Source: Firmicutes bacterium UBA1191 (GTDB taxonomy: Bacteria; Bacillota; Clostridia; Peptostreptococcales; Anaerovoracaceae). From it: a DNA stretch of 64,000 nucleotides. Numbering within the stretch: position 1 is the first letter of the stretch; each line of letters begins with the position of its first letter. The notes beneath the pieces are model-generated. The model ran no database searches and was not told the origin of the DNA. It saw nothing but the letters and a program-made list of their open reading frames with translations. The stretch is from NCBI GenBank assembly GCA_002310095.1, contig DBYH01000010.1:41646-105645 (forward strand), given 5' to 3'. Position numbers and translations under genes: made by a program. Positions 24,759 through 34,233 of the stretch are shown here, in pieces.

Positions 24759-27257
24759 CTATCCTTTGACAACTATGTTTATAAGTCTGCCCGGTACGGC
24801 TATGACTTTAACAACATTCTTACCTTCGGTAAGTCCCTTTATGATTTCATTTTCCTCGGCGATCTTCAGCATGTCTTCTCTTGTCGATTCGCCAGGAATG
24901 TTGATTTTTTCTTTGTTCTTTCCGTTGATCTGGACGACGATCTCGATCTCGTCCTTCTTCAGTTCCTCTTCGTTCCAGGTCGGCCACTTCTGGTCGTAAA
25001 CGTAACCTTCATAGCCAAGCTCCTGCCACAGTTCTTCAGTGATATGCGGAACAAACGGCGCGAGAAGAACAAGGATAGTCCTGACGCAGGTGCTGTACAG
25101 AGCGTCGTTGACTTCACCTTCCTTGTATCTGTACATCTCGTTGATCAGTTCCATAACAGCGCTGATGGCTGTATTGAAGTTGAACCTGTCGCGGATGTCC
25201 TCCGTGACTTTCTTTATTGTGTAATTGAGTGTATACGCCAGTTTTTTGTCGGCGTCATTCCTGATCTCATAGCTGCCAGGAATGTTTTCGTATTTCTCCA
25301 GGAACTCATAGGCCAGTCTCCAGATTCTGTTGAGGAATCTGAACGAGCCTTCGACTCCTTCGTCTGACCAGTCAAGTTCTCTTTCAGGCGGGGCCGCGAA
25401 CAGAATGAACAGTCTCGCCGTGTCGGCGCCGTACTTTTCGATGATTTCGGCAGGTCCTACGACATTGCCGAGGGACTTGCTCATCTTAGCCTTGATGTAC
25501 TGACCGTTGCTGTCCTCATATCCTTTGATTACCATGCCCTGGGTAAGCAGATTCTCGAACGGCTCCTCATCCTTGACGAGACCAAGGTCATAGAGAGCCA
25601 TCTGGAAGAATCTCGCGTACATGAGGTGCATGATGGCGTGCTCAACGCCGCCGATGTACTGATCGACGTTCATCCAGTAATCCACTTTATCCTTGCTGAA
25701 CACTTCCTCGTCGTTTCTGGCGTCGCAGTATCTGAGTTCATACCAAGATGAATCGAGGAAGGTGTCCATGGTGTCGACTTCCCTCTTTGCCGGCTTGCCG
25801 CAGACCGGACATACAGTATCGACGAATGTCTTGCTGGTAACGATCGGAGACTCGCCCTTTCCTGTGAATTCCACGTCGGTCGGAAGCATAACAGGAAGAT
25901 TCTCCTCCTTCTCAGGAACCCAGCCGCAGCTGTCGCAGTAGATCATAGGGATAGGAGTTCCCCAGTATCTCTGACGTGAGATGAGCCAGTCGCGCAGTCT
26001 GTAGTTGATGGTTTTGCGTCCGATTCCCCTCTCCTCAGCGACTTCCGCGATTTTATCTATGGCTTCTTTGTTGTCCATTCCGTTGAATTCCCCGGAATTG
26101 ATGACTTTGCCTTCAGCCGCAAAGGCTTCCTGAAGGTTGTTGAGATCGATCTCCGGATCCTCAGGATCGATTACAGGCACGATCTCAAGGTTGTACTTCC
26201 TGGCGAACTCAAAGTCACGCTGGTCGTGGGCAGGTACGCCCATTACGGCGCCTGTTCCGTAGCCCATGAGTACGTAGTCCGAGATGAATATCGGCATCGT
26301 CTTTCCCGTGAACGGATTGACAGCGTACTTTCCGATGAACACACCCGTCTTCTCGTTGGTAGTCGACGTTCTGTCGATCTCGCTCATGCGTGCGCATCTT
26401 TCGATATACGCCAGGGTCTCCGCTTCGTATTCTGTTCCCTTTACCATATCAGGAACTGACGGATACTCAGGAGCCAGTACCATGAACGTCGTTCCGTAGA
26501 TTGTGTCGATACGGGTCGTGAATACTGTCAGCTTCTCGTCATAATCCTGGATATCAAAAGTGGCCTCGGCGCCGTATGACTTGCCGATCCAGTTTCTCTG
26601 CATGATTTTGACCTTGTTCGGCCATCCTTCGAGTCTGTCCAGATTGGACAGGAGTCTTTCGGCGTAATCCGTGATCTTGAAATACCACTGTGAAAGGTTC
26701 TTCTTGCCCACGAGTGTTCCGCATCTCTCGCAGCAGCCGTCGACGACCTGCTCGTTTGCGAGTACTGTCTGGCAGCTCGGACACCAGTTGACCTGGCTCT
26801 CCTTCTTATAGGCCAGTCCCGCCTTAAAGAACTGAATGAAGATCCACTGCATCCACTTGTAGTAGCTCGGGTGAGCCGTAGCTACCTCTCTGTCCCAGTC
26901 ATAGGAAAGACCGAGCTGACGCAGCTGTCTGTTCATCTCCGCAATGTTTCCCCAGGTCCACTCCGCAGGCTCAACCTTGTGCTGGATAGCCGCGTTTTCG
27001 GCAGGAAGGCCAAAGGCATCATATCCCATCGGGTGAAGCACGTTGTAGCCGTTCATGGTTCTGAATCTGGCTATGACGTCACCGATTGAGTAGTTCCTTA
27101 CGTGGCCCATGTGAAGCTTGCCGGACGGGTACGGGAACATTTCCAGTACGTAGTACTTTTCCTTGTCCGGATCTTCAGTTACCTTGAAGGTCTTGTTCTC
27201 CTCCCAGACCTTCTGCCATTTGCTCTCGATATCTTTGAAATTATATCTGTCGTTCAT
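24759..27257 (-). CDS. leuS: Leucyl-tRNA synthetase
   Basis: The 832-residue class Ia synthetase shows [11 protein letters not shown] (HIGH motif) near residue 42. A zinc-ribbon-like insert C-P-S-C ... C-C-E-R-C lies near 155. The editing domain contains T-T-F-M-V-L-A-P-E, and K-M-S-K-S lies near 590. Length fits bacterial LeuRS. The 22-base gap upstream leaves no room for a T-box leader, so control is shared with the operon. Confidence 0.96.
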   Translation of the reverse strand: MNDRYNFKDIESKWQKVWEENKTFKVTEDPDKEKYYVLEMFPYPSGKLHMGHVRNYSIGDVIARFRTMNGYNVLHPMGYDAFGLPAENAAIQHKVEPAEWTWGNIAEMNRQLRQLGLSYDWDREVATAHPSYYKWMQWIFIQFFKAGLAYKKESQVNWCPSCQTVLANEQVVDGCCERCGTLVGKKNLSQWYFKITDYAERLLSNLDRLEGWPNKVKIMQRNWIGKSYGAEATFDIQDYDEKLTVFTTRIDTIYGTTFMVLAPEYPSVPDMVKGTEYEAETLAYIERCARMSEIDRTSTTNEKTGVFIGKYAVNPFTGKTMPIFISDYVLMGYGTGAVMGVPAHDQRDFEFARKYNLEIVPVIDPEDPEIDLNNLQEAFAAEGKVINSGEFNGMDNKEAIDKIAEVAEERGIGRKTINYRLRDWLISRQRYWGTPIPMIYCDSCGWVPEKEENLPVMLPTDVEFTGKGESPIVTSKTFVDTVCPVCGKPAKREVDTMDTFLDSSWYELRYCDARNDEEVFSKDKVDYWMNVDQYIGGVEHAIMHLMYARFFQMALYDLGLVKDEEPFENLLTQGMVIKGYEDSNGQYIKAKMSKSLGNVVGPAEIIEKYGADTARLFILFAAPPERELDWSDEGVEGSFRFLNRIWRLAYEFLEKYENIPGSYEIRNDADKKLAYTLNYTIKKVTEDIRDRFNFNTAISAVMELINEMYRYKEGEVNDALYSTCVRTILVLLAPFVPHITEELWQELGYEGYVYDQKWPTWNEEELKKDEIEIVVQINGKNKEKINIPGESTREDMLKIAEENEIIKGLTEGKNVVKVIAVPGRLINIVVKG

Positions 27258-27279
27258 CTTTTCCTCCGATAGTCCTTGT

Positions 27280-28158
27280 TTAATTGCAGAGCGTTATTTC
27301 ACAGTCGCCCCAGATCTTCTCCAGGCTGTATTTTTCTCTGGCATCCTGCGTCATTATGTTCACGATGACATCCCTGTAATCCATGAGGATCCAGGTCGGT
27401 TTGTTTTTGCCTTCCACGTTCTTCGGGAATATGCCCATTGGTTCGAGGACGTCCTCGACTGCCTCCCTCAGGGCTTGAGCGTGTCTCTCGTTGCCCGCGC
27501 TCACAAGCACGAAGTAATCGGCGAAGGAGCTGCGCTCCGCAATGTCGATCAGCGCGACGTCGATTCCCTTCTTGTCATCCAGTGTTTTTGCGATAAGTTC
27601 TGCCAGTTCTTTTGCTTCCATCAAATTGTTTTCCTCCAGGTATTGTTTAGCTTCCAGTGAGTCGGGATGCAGGTACCACCCCTTCTCGTCTCTAACATGT
27701 TCTATTGTTCTCTCAAGGGACAGGATGCAGGCTCTGTCAAGGTCCGTCTCAGCCGCTTTCCTTATCTCATCGACGCGGGGATAATTCCTTCCCGGTTCTA
27801 TGGCGTCGGCCAGGAAGATGATCTTCTCGAGCTTCGACATTCCTGCCCTTCCCGTCGTGTGATAGGCGATGGCGTTCAGTATGTCCTCGTCCTCTATTCC
27901 GAAAATATCCCGGGACATTTCGGCGCCTATCTTGCTGTGGGCGAAGTCCATGTTCACGCCGGGTCTCTTCTCGTATTTTGCCATGTCGTGAAGGAGCGCC
28001 GCTATTTCCGCCTTGTTCACGTCCCCACCGAACCTTTCGGCCATTTCCCTGGCAACCTTTGTCACGTTCAGCGTGTGTTCCAGCCGCGGCGGTTTAAGAT
28101 GCTCCTCTATATACGGCATGATCTCTTTCTTCAGTCTCTCACACTCTGTATAATCCAT
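27280..28158 (-). CDS. Fused YqeK-type HD phosphohydrolase and RsfS ribosomal silencing factor
   Basis: The 292-residue protein joins two proteins that are normally separate neighbours. Residues about 1-180 are a YqeK-like HD domain ([14 protein letters not shown]), a family shown to hydrolyse diadenosine tetraphosphate symmetrically. Residues about 185-290 are Rsf[20 protein letters not shown] and [13 protein letters not shown]. RsfS binds ribosomal protein L14 and keeps 50S subunits from joining during starvation. No stop or frameshift separates the halves. It overlaps nadD by 20 bases. Confidence 0.9.
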   Translation of the reverse strand: MDYTECERLKKEIMPYIEEHLKPPRLEHTLNVTKVAREMAERFGGDVNKAEIAALLHDMAKYEKRPGVNMDFAHSKIGAEMSRDIFGIEDEDILNAIAYHTTGRAGMSKLEKIIFLADAIEPGRNYPRVDEIRKAAETDLDRACILSLERTIEHVRDEKGWYLHPDSLEAKQYLEENNLMEAKELAELIAKTLDDKKGIDVALIDIAERSSFADYFVLVSAGNERHAQALREAVEDVLEPMGIFPKNVEGKNKPTWILMDYRDVIVNIMTQDAREKYSLEKIWGDCEITLCN

Positions 28159-28747
28159 GCTCCCTTATGTATCTGTTCACCTCAGGCGGTACCAGGTCGT
28201 CGACCGGTCTGCCCTCGGCGATCATCTCTCTTATCTGTGTTGCGGATATGTCGGGCTCCGTCCATTCCATGCTTATCACTTCAGTTCCAAAAGAAGTAGT
28301 GATCCGCTCGAGAGCCTTGTCATATTCATCCTGTCTGTATCCCGGACGTGTGCCGATGATGTACGAGTACTTCGTCAGCAGTTCAGGGGCGTTCGTCCAT
28401 GTGTCCAGCTTCAGGAAACTGTCCGTTCCTGTTATGAAGTACAGTCTGGTGTCCACGCCGAAGAATTCCTGCATGTGCCTCATGGTCAGATAGGTGTACG
28501 AAACGCCTTCTTGCTGAAGCTCGTAGCGGGAAACCGTTATATAGTCGTCTTCTCCGGCCGCCAGGGCAAGCATGTTGAACCTGTCCTCGCCTGAAGCGGG
28601 AATCCGGTCCTGCTTGAATGGCTGAATGCGCGCCGGGATCATGACAACCTCGTCGAGGCCGCCCTTTATCACAGCGTGCTTAGCCAGAGAAATATGACCG
28701 TTGTGCACCGGGTCGAATGAACCGCCCAGGATACCTATCTTTCTCAT
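28139..28747 (-). CDS. nadD: Nicotinate-nucleotide adenylyltransferase
   Basis: NadD adenylates nicotinate mononucleotide in NAD synthesis. The 202-residue protein carries [12 protein letters not shown] at residues 8-19 and the closing I-S-A-T-Q-I-R-E-M nucleotidyltransferase motif. It overlaps aspS by four bases and the YqeK-RsfS gene by 20, matching the widespread nadD-yqeK-rsfS order. Confidence 0.95.
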   Translation of the reverse strand: MRKIGILGGSFDPVHNGHISLAKHAVIKGGLDEVVMIPARIQPFKQDRIPASGEDRFNMLALAAGEDDYITVSRYELQQEGVSYTYLTMRHMQEFFGVDTRLYFITGTDSFLKLDTWTNAPELLTKYSYIIGTRPGYRQDEYDKALERITTSFGTEVISMEWTEPDISATQIREMIAEGRPVDDLVPPEVNRYIREHGLYRV

Positions 28748-30504
28748 TTTTTCAGCTCTATTCCCAGCTCCTCAAGCTGAGCTTCGTCCACCAGTCCCGG
28801 CGCTTCGCTTACCATGCACTGGGCGTTCTGGTTCTTCGGAAAAGCTATTACTTCTCTAATGGATTTCTCGCCGGTCAGCAGCATGACCAGTCTGTCCAGA
28901 CCGTATGCCAGTCCGCCGTGAGGAGGCGCTCCGTACTTGAATGCCTCTACGAGGAATCCGAATTTCTCGTCTATGTCTTCCTGAGTCATGTCCAGAGCTT
29001 TGAACATGTCCTCCTGCATGTCCTGATCGTGTATTCTTATGCTTCCTCCGCCCAGTTCGACTCCGTTGAGAACGATGTCGTAGGCGTTGGCCAGGCACTT
29101 GTGCGGATCTGTCTTCAGAAGTTCCGCGTGTTCAGCCTTAGGCGATGTGAACGGATGATGCATCGCGGACCATCTGTCCTCCTTCTCGTCGTACTCGAAG
29201 AGAGGAAAATCCACGACCCAAAGGAAGTTGAACTTGTTGTCGTCCAAAAGTCCCATCTCGCCGGCGATATGCCTTCTCAAAAATCCCAGGCTGTCGAACA
29301 CGACCTTGTTCGTGTCTGAGATGATCAGAATAAGGTCTCCTGCCTTTGCGCCAATGTGATCCGCCAGGTCCTCGAGCTGCTCCGGCGTGAAGAACTTGTT
29401 TACAGATGACGAAACGCCTTCAGCCGTCTTCTTCATCCAGACCATACCTTTGGCGCCGTAGCTCTTGACGGCCTCCGTCAGCTTGTCGATCTTCTTGCGT
29501 GTGTATTCTTCGGCGGCGCCCGTCACGCAGATGCCCCGTACGCTTCCGCCTGCTTCAATGGCGTCGGTGAACACCTTGAACTCGCTGTCTCTCACCTTGT
29601 CGGTCAGGTCGCAGAGCTCAAATCCGAATCTGGTGTCAGGCTTGTCGCTGCCGTAGCGTGTCATGGCCTCTTCGTACGTCATGCGCGGGAACGGAGTCTC
29701 AACGTCGATGCCCTTCATCTCCTTCATGACGCGCTTCAGGAAGCCTTCCTGGACTTCGATGACGTCGTCGATATCCACAAAGGACATCTCCAGGTCGATC
29801 TGTGTGAATTCAGGCTGTCTGTCGGCTCTCAGGTCCTCGTCTCTGAAACACTTGACGATCTGGAAGTATCTGTCCGTGCCACCGACCATGAGCAGCTGCT
29901 TGAAGGTCTGAGGCGACTGCGGCAGAGCGTAGAATCTTCCCAGATTGATTCTGCTCGGCACCAGATAGTCTCTAGCGCCCTCAGGCGTAGACTTGATTAG
30001 CATTGGGGTCTCGACCTCGGTGAAGCCCTGCTCTGCGTAGTAGTTTCTGGCCAGAGTCGTCAGCGCCGCGCGGAAAGAAAGATTGTCCTGCATCTTCTTT
30101 TTGCGCAGATCCAGGTATCTGTACTTCAGTCTCAGATTGTCGTCAACGTTGTCGTCGTCCTTGATGTAGATCGGCGGTGTCTCGGACTTCGAGTAGACCA
30201 CCAGATCGTCTGCGATAACCTCGATGTCGCCGGTTTCCATCTCCGGATTCTTCGATTCGCGCTCGACGACTTTACCCTTTACGCCGACTACGTACTCGCT
30301 TCTGAGTGTATCGGCAAGAGCGAAGAGTTCGTCGCTGGTCTCATCGTTGAATACGACCTGGGTGATTCCCGTCTTGTCTCTCACGTCGCAGAAAATCAGT
30401 CCGCCCAGATTTCTCCTCTTCTGGATCCATCCGTTCAGAACAACGTCTTTTCCTATTTCAGTGCTGCGCAGATCGCCGCACATGTGTGTTCTTTTGAATA
30501 GCAT
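28744..30504 (-). CDS. aspS: Aspartyl-tRNA synthetase
   Basis: The 586-residue class IIb synthetase has an N-terminal OB anticodon domain (about 15-100), motif 2 [16 protein letters not shown] near residue 218, a bacterial GAD-like insertion domain (about 280-420), and motif 3 G-L-D-R-L-V-M-L. The insertion marks it as bacterial-type AspRS. Whether it discriminates Asn tRNA cannot be read with confidence. Confidence 0.96.
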   Translation of the reverse strand: MLFKRTHMCGDLRSTEIGKDVVLNGWIQKRRNLGGLIFCDVRDKTGITQVVFNDETSDELFALADTLRSEYVVGVKGKVVERESKNPEMETGDIEVIADDLVVYSKSETPPIYIKDDDNVDDNLRLKYRYLDLRKKKMQDNLSFRAALTTLARNYYAEQGFTEVETPMLIKSTPEGARDYLVPSRINLGRFYALPQSPQTFKQLLMVGGTDRYFQIVKCFRDEDLRADRQPEFTQIDLEMSFVDIDDVIEVQEGFLKRVMKEMKGIDVETPFPRMTYEEAMTRYGSDKPDTRFGFELCDLTDKVRDSEFKVFTDAIEAGGSVRGICVTGAAEEYTRKKIDKLTEAVKSYGAKGMVWMKKTAEGVSSSVNKFFTPEQLEDLADHIGAKAGDLILIISDTNKVVFDSLGFLRRHIAGEMGLLDDNKFNFLWVVDFPLFEYDEKEDRWSAMHHPFTSPKAEHAELLKTDPHKCLANAYDIVLNGVELGGGSIRIHDQDMQEDMFKALDMTQEDIDEKFGFLVEAFKYGAPPHGGLAYGLDRLVMLLTGEKSIREVIAFPKNQNAQCMVSEAPGLVDEAQLEELGIELKK

Positions 30505-30519
30505 TATCTGTCTCCCGGT

Positions 30520-31773
30520 TTATTTCGTCAGTTCGTCTACTATGCTCTCGACTGACACTTCAGTCTGCTCGCCGCTCTCCATGTCCTTGATCTGGAGCAT
30601 TCCGCTCTCCAGCTCGTTCTCACCGATGATGACGGTCTTGGCCGCCCCTACTCTGTTGGCGAATTTGAACTGGTTCTTGAAGTTCCTGCCCATAACGTCC
30701 ATCTGAACGGAAACGCCCTTCAGTCTGAGCTCGTGCATGAGGGTCAGAGCGAAGGCCTTCGGCTTTTCTCCCATGAACGCGATGAACACATCTGATCCAG
30801 GAGGTTCAGGAATCTCGACTCCGCAGGCTTCCATGGTCATGAGGATTCTCTCCTTACCCATGCCCCAGCCTACGCCCGGAGTGGACGGTCCGCCGATCTC
30901 TTCCATGAGTCCGTCGTATCTTCCGCCGCCGCACACTGTTCCCTGAGCGCCGATCTTGTTGGTTACGAATTCAAAAGCAGTCTTGGTGTAGTAGTCCAGA
31001 CCTCTTACGATCTTAGGGTTGACCACGTACTTGATGCCGAAAGCGTCCAGGTCAGCCTTCAGGTCCTCAAAGGCCTGTCTGCAGTCGTCGCAGAGGTAAT
31101 CCAGCATCATAGGAGCGTCCTTGACCAGTTCCTGGTCTATAGGCGACTTGCAGTCGAGTATTCTCATAGGATTTGTGTGGAATCTCTCCTGGCACGTCGG
31201 GCAGAGCTCGTCGTATTTCGGCTCCAGGAACTTTCTCAGAGCGTCTCTGTGCTTGCCTCTGCACTCAGGACATCCTACGCTGTTGATCTGAAGCTCAACG
31301 TCGGTGATTCCCATCTCGTTGATGAAATCGTAGCCAATGGCGATGATCTCAGCGTCAGCCATCATGTTCATTGTTCCGAAAGTCTCAACGCCGAACTGGT
31401 GGAACTCCCTGAGTCTTCCCGACTGAGGCTTCTCGTATCTGCAGCAAGGAATGTTGTAGTAGACCTTGGTAGGCTGCGGCTCAGCGTAAGTCTTGTGCTC
31501 GCAGAGAGCTCTGCAGACCGGTGAAGTTCCTTCCGGTCTCAGCGTTATGCTCCTGTTACCGAAATCCTTGAATGTGTACATCTCCTTCTGCACTATGTCC
31601 GTGGTATCTCCGACACCTCTCTGGAACAGTTCAGTATGTTCAAAAATCGGGGTTCTTATTTCCCGAAATCCGTATCTTCTGCAGATCTCAGCGAATTTCT
31701 CCTCGATGTAGTGCCACTTGTAGACCTGATCCGGCATTGCGTCTTTAGTTCCCTTAGGTGCGTTTGTCAGCAT
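30520..31773 (-). CDS. hisS: Histidyl-tRNA synthetase
   Basis: The 417-residue class IIa synthetase has the N-terminal P-K-G-T-K-D, motif 2 region C-C-R-Y-E-K-P-Q-S-G-R-L-R-E-F-H-Q, the histidine-specific G-L-D-Y-Y-T-K-T and motif 3 G-W-G-M-G-K-E-R. An inserted four-Cys element (C-P-E-C, C-P-T-C, C-D-D-C) around residues 175-235 suggests a bound metal. It lies 15 bases upstream of aspS, a frequent pair in Firmicutes. Confidence 0.95.
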   Translation of the reverse strand: MLTNAPKGTKDAMPDQVYKWHYIEEKFAEICRRYGFREIRTPIFEHTELFQRGVGDTTDIVQKEMYTFKDFGNRSITLRPEGTSPVCRALCEHKTYAEPQPTKVYYNIPCCRYEKPQSGRLREFHQFGVETFGTMNMMADAEIIAIGYDFINEMGITDVELQINSVGCPECRGKHRDALRKFLEPKYDELCPTCQERFHTNPMRILDCKSPIDQELVKDAPMMLDYLCDDCRQAFEDLKADLDAFGIKYVVNPKIVRGLDYYTKTAFEFVTNKIGAQGTVCGGGRYDGLMEEIGGPSTPGVGWGMGKERILMTMEACGVEIPEPPGSDVFIAFMGEKPKAFALTLMHELRLKGVSVQMDVMGRNFKNQFKFANRVGAAKTVIIGENELESGMLQIKDMESGEQTEVSVESIVDELTK

Positions 31774-31790
31774 TTTGTTCCTCCTTATGC

Positions 31791-33125
31791 TCAGCGGTCT
31801 CCGAAGAAACCCTTTATCTTTCTATCGATCATCTCGTCGATTCTGTCTATGTATATCTCGTAATTGGAGACGTTGGCGACTCTCTCGAGCCTGTTCTCCT
31901 CCGGAAAATATATCTTGCTTATTCCCCCGGCTCCCAGGGCCAGGTTCGACTGGGCCTCTTCCATTATCCTGATGTTGTAGAGTCCCGGTCTGTCATCGGC
32001 GCAGAAGCCCGTGTTCTCGGTATTTCCCGACGTGTGCTTCTGTCTGTACAGGTAGTACGGCACGTAGCCGCGCTCTTTCAGCCTCTCGTGGGCCCGGCTG
32101 AGCATCCTCTCTCTGAGTTCCTCGTCCTTATAGTTGAAGTTCTCATCCATTTCCTTGAGTCTCGATGCTCTTTTGACCGCCAGAGTGTGGAGGGTGATAT
32201 TCCCGGCTCCCAGCCTTATGATCTCCTCGAGGCTGTTGGCGAAGTCCTCTTCGGTCTCCTCCGGAAGCCCCGCGATCAGATCCGCGTTTATGACCTCAAT
32301 ACCGACCTTGTTGGCCATCTCGAAGGCGTCATACACGTCTTCCACCGTGTGCCTGCGTCCTATGAGGTCCAGAGTCTTCTGCTTCATGGACTGGGGATTG
32401 ATGCTTATCCTGTCCACGCCGTGTTCCTGCAGGACCCGCAGCTTTTCTTCGGTAATGGTGTCAGGTCTTCCGGCCTCGACGGTGTACTCTTTCACACCTC
32501 CGAGCGCAAAGGCAGTCGACACTCTGTTCAGAAGCATGTCCAGCTGCTCCGCTGTCAGGGATGTGGGTGTTCCGCCCCCAAAGTAGAGAGTTTCAACCTT
32601 GTATCCATCGGTCTTGGCGGCTTCGCCGGCAAAATCTATCTCTTTGACGATGGCATCCAGATACGGTCCCATGGCTTCCTGATCCACCTGATTGCTGGTG
32701 AACGAACAGTACAGGCATCTGGTCGGGCAGAACGGTATCCCGATGTACACCGAAAGGCTGTCGGGAGCAGGCTTTCCTGCCTTTGCCCGCTGGTAATCCA
32801 GAATGCCGCACACCAGATCCGCCTTAGTCTCATCCGTCAGGTACTGCTCCATGAGCACCTTCTTCGGATCCTCGCCGCTGTCCAGGAGCTCTCCCGCGAG
32901 CTTTACAGGCCTTATTCCAGTGAGAATTCCCCACTTGGGGCTGTATCCCGTCAGACCTGACAGATCCCTGTAGATCTGCCTCTTCAAGTCGTTTTTGTCG
33001 CCCCTGAAGTCATATTCGAGGACTTCTTCGCCCTCTTCGCCGTACTGTGATGGCTGCAGGAATTCCTTTATCAGCTCCTCGTACTGGCTCCTATTGTCTA
33101 TGTCGTTGAACCTGAATCTATACAA
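31791..33125 (-). CDS. hemZ: HemZ-type radical SAM protein (coproporphyrinogen dehydrogenase-like)
   Basis: The 444-residue protein has the radical SAM cluster C133-x3-C137-x2-C140 in I-P-F-C-P-T-R-C-L-Y-C. It is preceded by a 120-residue HemZ-specific N-terminal domain with W-G-I-L-T-G-I-R-P-V-K. G-G-G-T-P-T-S and the HemN-like C-terminal region follow. HemZ is annotated as an oxygen-independent coproporphyrinogen oxidase, but activity is unproven in most species and no other heme gene is in the window. It overlaps the metallo-hydrolase gene by eight bases. Confidence 0.85.
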   Translation of the reverse strand: MYRFRFNDIDNRSQYEELIKEFLQPSQYGEEGEEVLEYDFRGDKNDLKRQIYRDLSGLTGYSPKWGILTGIRPVKLAGELLDSGEDPKKVLMEQYLTDETKADLVCGILDYQRAKAGKPAPDSLSVYIGIPFCPTRCLYCSFTSNQVDQEAMGPYLDAIVKEIDFAGEAAKTDGYKVETLYFGGGTPTSLTAEQLDMLLNRVSTAFALGGVKEYTVEAGRPDTITEEKLRVLQEHGVDRISINPQSMKQKTLDLIGRRHTVEDVYDAFEMANKVGIEVINADLIAGLPEETEEDFANSLEEIIRLGAGNITLHTLAVKRASRLKEMDENFNYKDEELRERMLSRAHERLKERGYVPYYLYRQKHTSGNTENTGFCADDRPGLYNIRIMEEAQSNLALGAGGISKIYFPEENRLERVANVSNYEIYIDRIDEMIDRKIKGFFGDR

Positions 33126-33741
33126 ATGGATTGTGCTCTTTCTCGAATCCTATGTTCGTAGGGCCCATGTGCCCCGGAAATACGGTAGTATCGTCGGGCA
33201 GAGGCCAGAGTTTCGTGTGGATTGACTCCTCAAGGGCCTTGAACGAGCATCCCGGGAAGTCTGTCCTGCCGATGGACGCCTGGAACAGCGTGTCGCCGCT
33301 GAAGAGAGTCTTCTCTTCAGGAATGTATATGCACATTCCTCCCGGCGAATGGCCCGGAGTGAAGAAAAACTTCAGCTTAAGTCCGCCGACTTCCATCTCT
33401 TCCTCATCATCAACGTATATATCCGCGTCGATGGAGGTCGGCTGGCCGAACTGAAGGCTCATGTTGAAGTTCACATCCCCCAGCATTTCCTTCTCGTTGA
33501 TGTTCGCGACTACTTTAGCGTCCGGAAAATCTCCCTTGAACCCCTCTACGCCCATGATGTGATCGGCGTGTCCGTGTGTAAGCATAATATAGATTATGTC
33601 AATGCCAAGTTCCTTGATTTTTTCTGCTATTCCGCTGCTGTATGAACCTGGATCGACGAGAAATCCTTTGTTTGTTTCCTCATCGAATACGAGATATGTA
33701 TTGGTGCCAATGGCTCCGGTAGGTATGTTATAGACCTGCAT
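33118..33741 (-). CDS. Metallo-beta-lactamase fold hydrolase (glyoxalase II-like, YqgX type)
   Basis: The 207-residue protein has the full metal-binding set: T-H-G-H-A-D-H-I near residue 57, a G-H-S-P-G-G site near 131, F-S-G-D-T-L-F near 150, and a closing P-G-H-M-G-P. It lacks the glyoxalase II C-terminal domain. Relatives hydrolyse thioesters such as lactoylglutathione analogues, but the substrate is unknown. It sits between dtd and hemZ. Confidence 0.85.
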   Translation of the reverse strand: MQVYNIPTGAIGTNTYLVFDEETNKGFLVDPGSYSSGIAEKIKELGIDIIYIMLTHGHADHIMGVEGFKGDFPDAKVVANINEKEMLGDVNFNMSLQFGQPTSIDADIYVDDEEEMEVGGLKLKFFFTPGHSPGGMCIYIPEEKTLFSGDTLFQASIGRTDFPGCSFKALEESIHTKLWPLPDDTTVFPGHMGPTNIGFEKEHNPFV

Positions 33742-33774
33742 CGGTTTCCTTTCTGTTCTGGTTTGTTATTTGCC

Positions 33775-34224
33775 TCAGAACAGCTTGTGGCTGTCCATGA
33801 GTATGGTTACAGGGCCGTCGTTGTATATTTTCACCATCATTTCCGCCTGGAAAACGCCTTCCTCGACGTGAATACCCTGTGATTCTATGAGTTCTATGGT
33901 TTTCCTGTAGAGTGCGTCCGCCTCCTCGGGGCCCGCGGCCTGGAAATAGCTCGGCCTGTTGCCTTTGCGGTCGTCTCCCAGAAGGGTGAACTGGGATATG
34001 GCCAGTATTTCGCCCTTAATGTCCTGTATGCTCAGGTTCATGACGCCCTCTTCGTCGTCAAAAACCCTCAGGGCTGTCACTTTTCTGGCTATGTACTCCG
34101 CGTCCTTCTCAGTATCGCCCTTCTCGACGCCTATGAGGACCATAAGGCCTTTGCCTATGCTGCCTGTTACGGCGCCGTCGACGGTCACGCTGCTCTCGGT
34201 TACTCTCTGTACTACTGCTCTCAT
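33775..34224 (-). CDS. dtd: D-aminoacyl-tRNA deacylase
   Basis: DTD removes D-amino acids and misloaded glycine from tRNA. The 149-residue protein has both active-site motifs: S-Q-F-T-L near residue 78 and the Gly-cisPro motif in D-G-P-V-T-I near 137. It follows rel by nine bases, as in many Firmicutes. Confidence 0.95.
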   Translation of the reverse strand: MRAVVQRVTESSVTVDGAVTGSIGKGLMVLIGVEKGDTEKDAEYIARKVTALRVFDDEEGVMNLSIQDIKGEILAISQFTLLGDDRKGNRPSYFQAAGPEEADALYRKTIELIESQGIHVEEGVFQAEMMVKIYNDGPVTILMDSHKLF

Positions 34225-34233
34225 CGGTTCCCC

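Noticed and set aside
24742..31800. T-box leaders for leuS, aspS or hisS
   Set aside because: The upstream gaps are 22, 15 and 17 bases, too short for any T-box.
31758..32960. A 400-codon plus-strand frame across hemZ
   Set aside because: Antisense to a conserved radical SAM gene, with no ribosome site or domain; a shadow of codon bias. The same holds for long plus-strand frames over mutS (7324-8319) and the activase (52154-53083).
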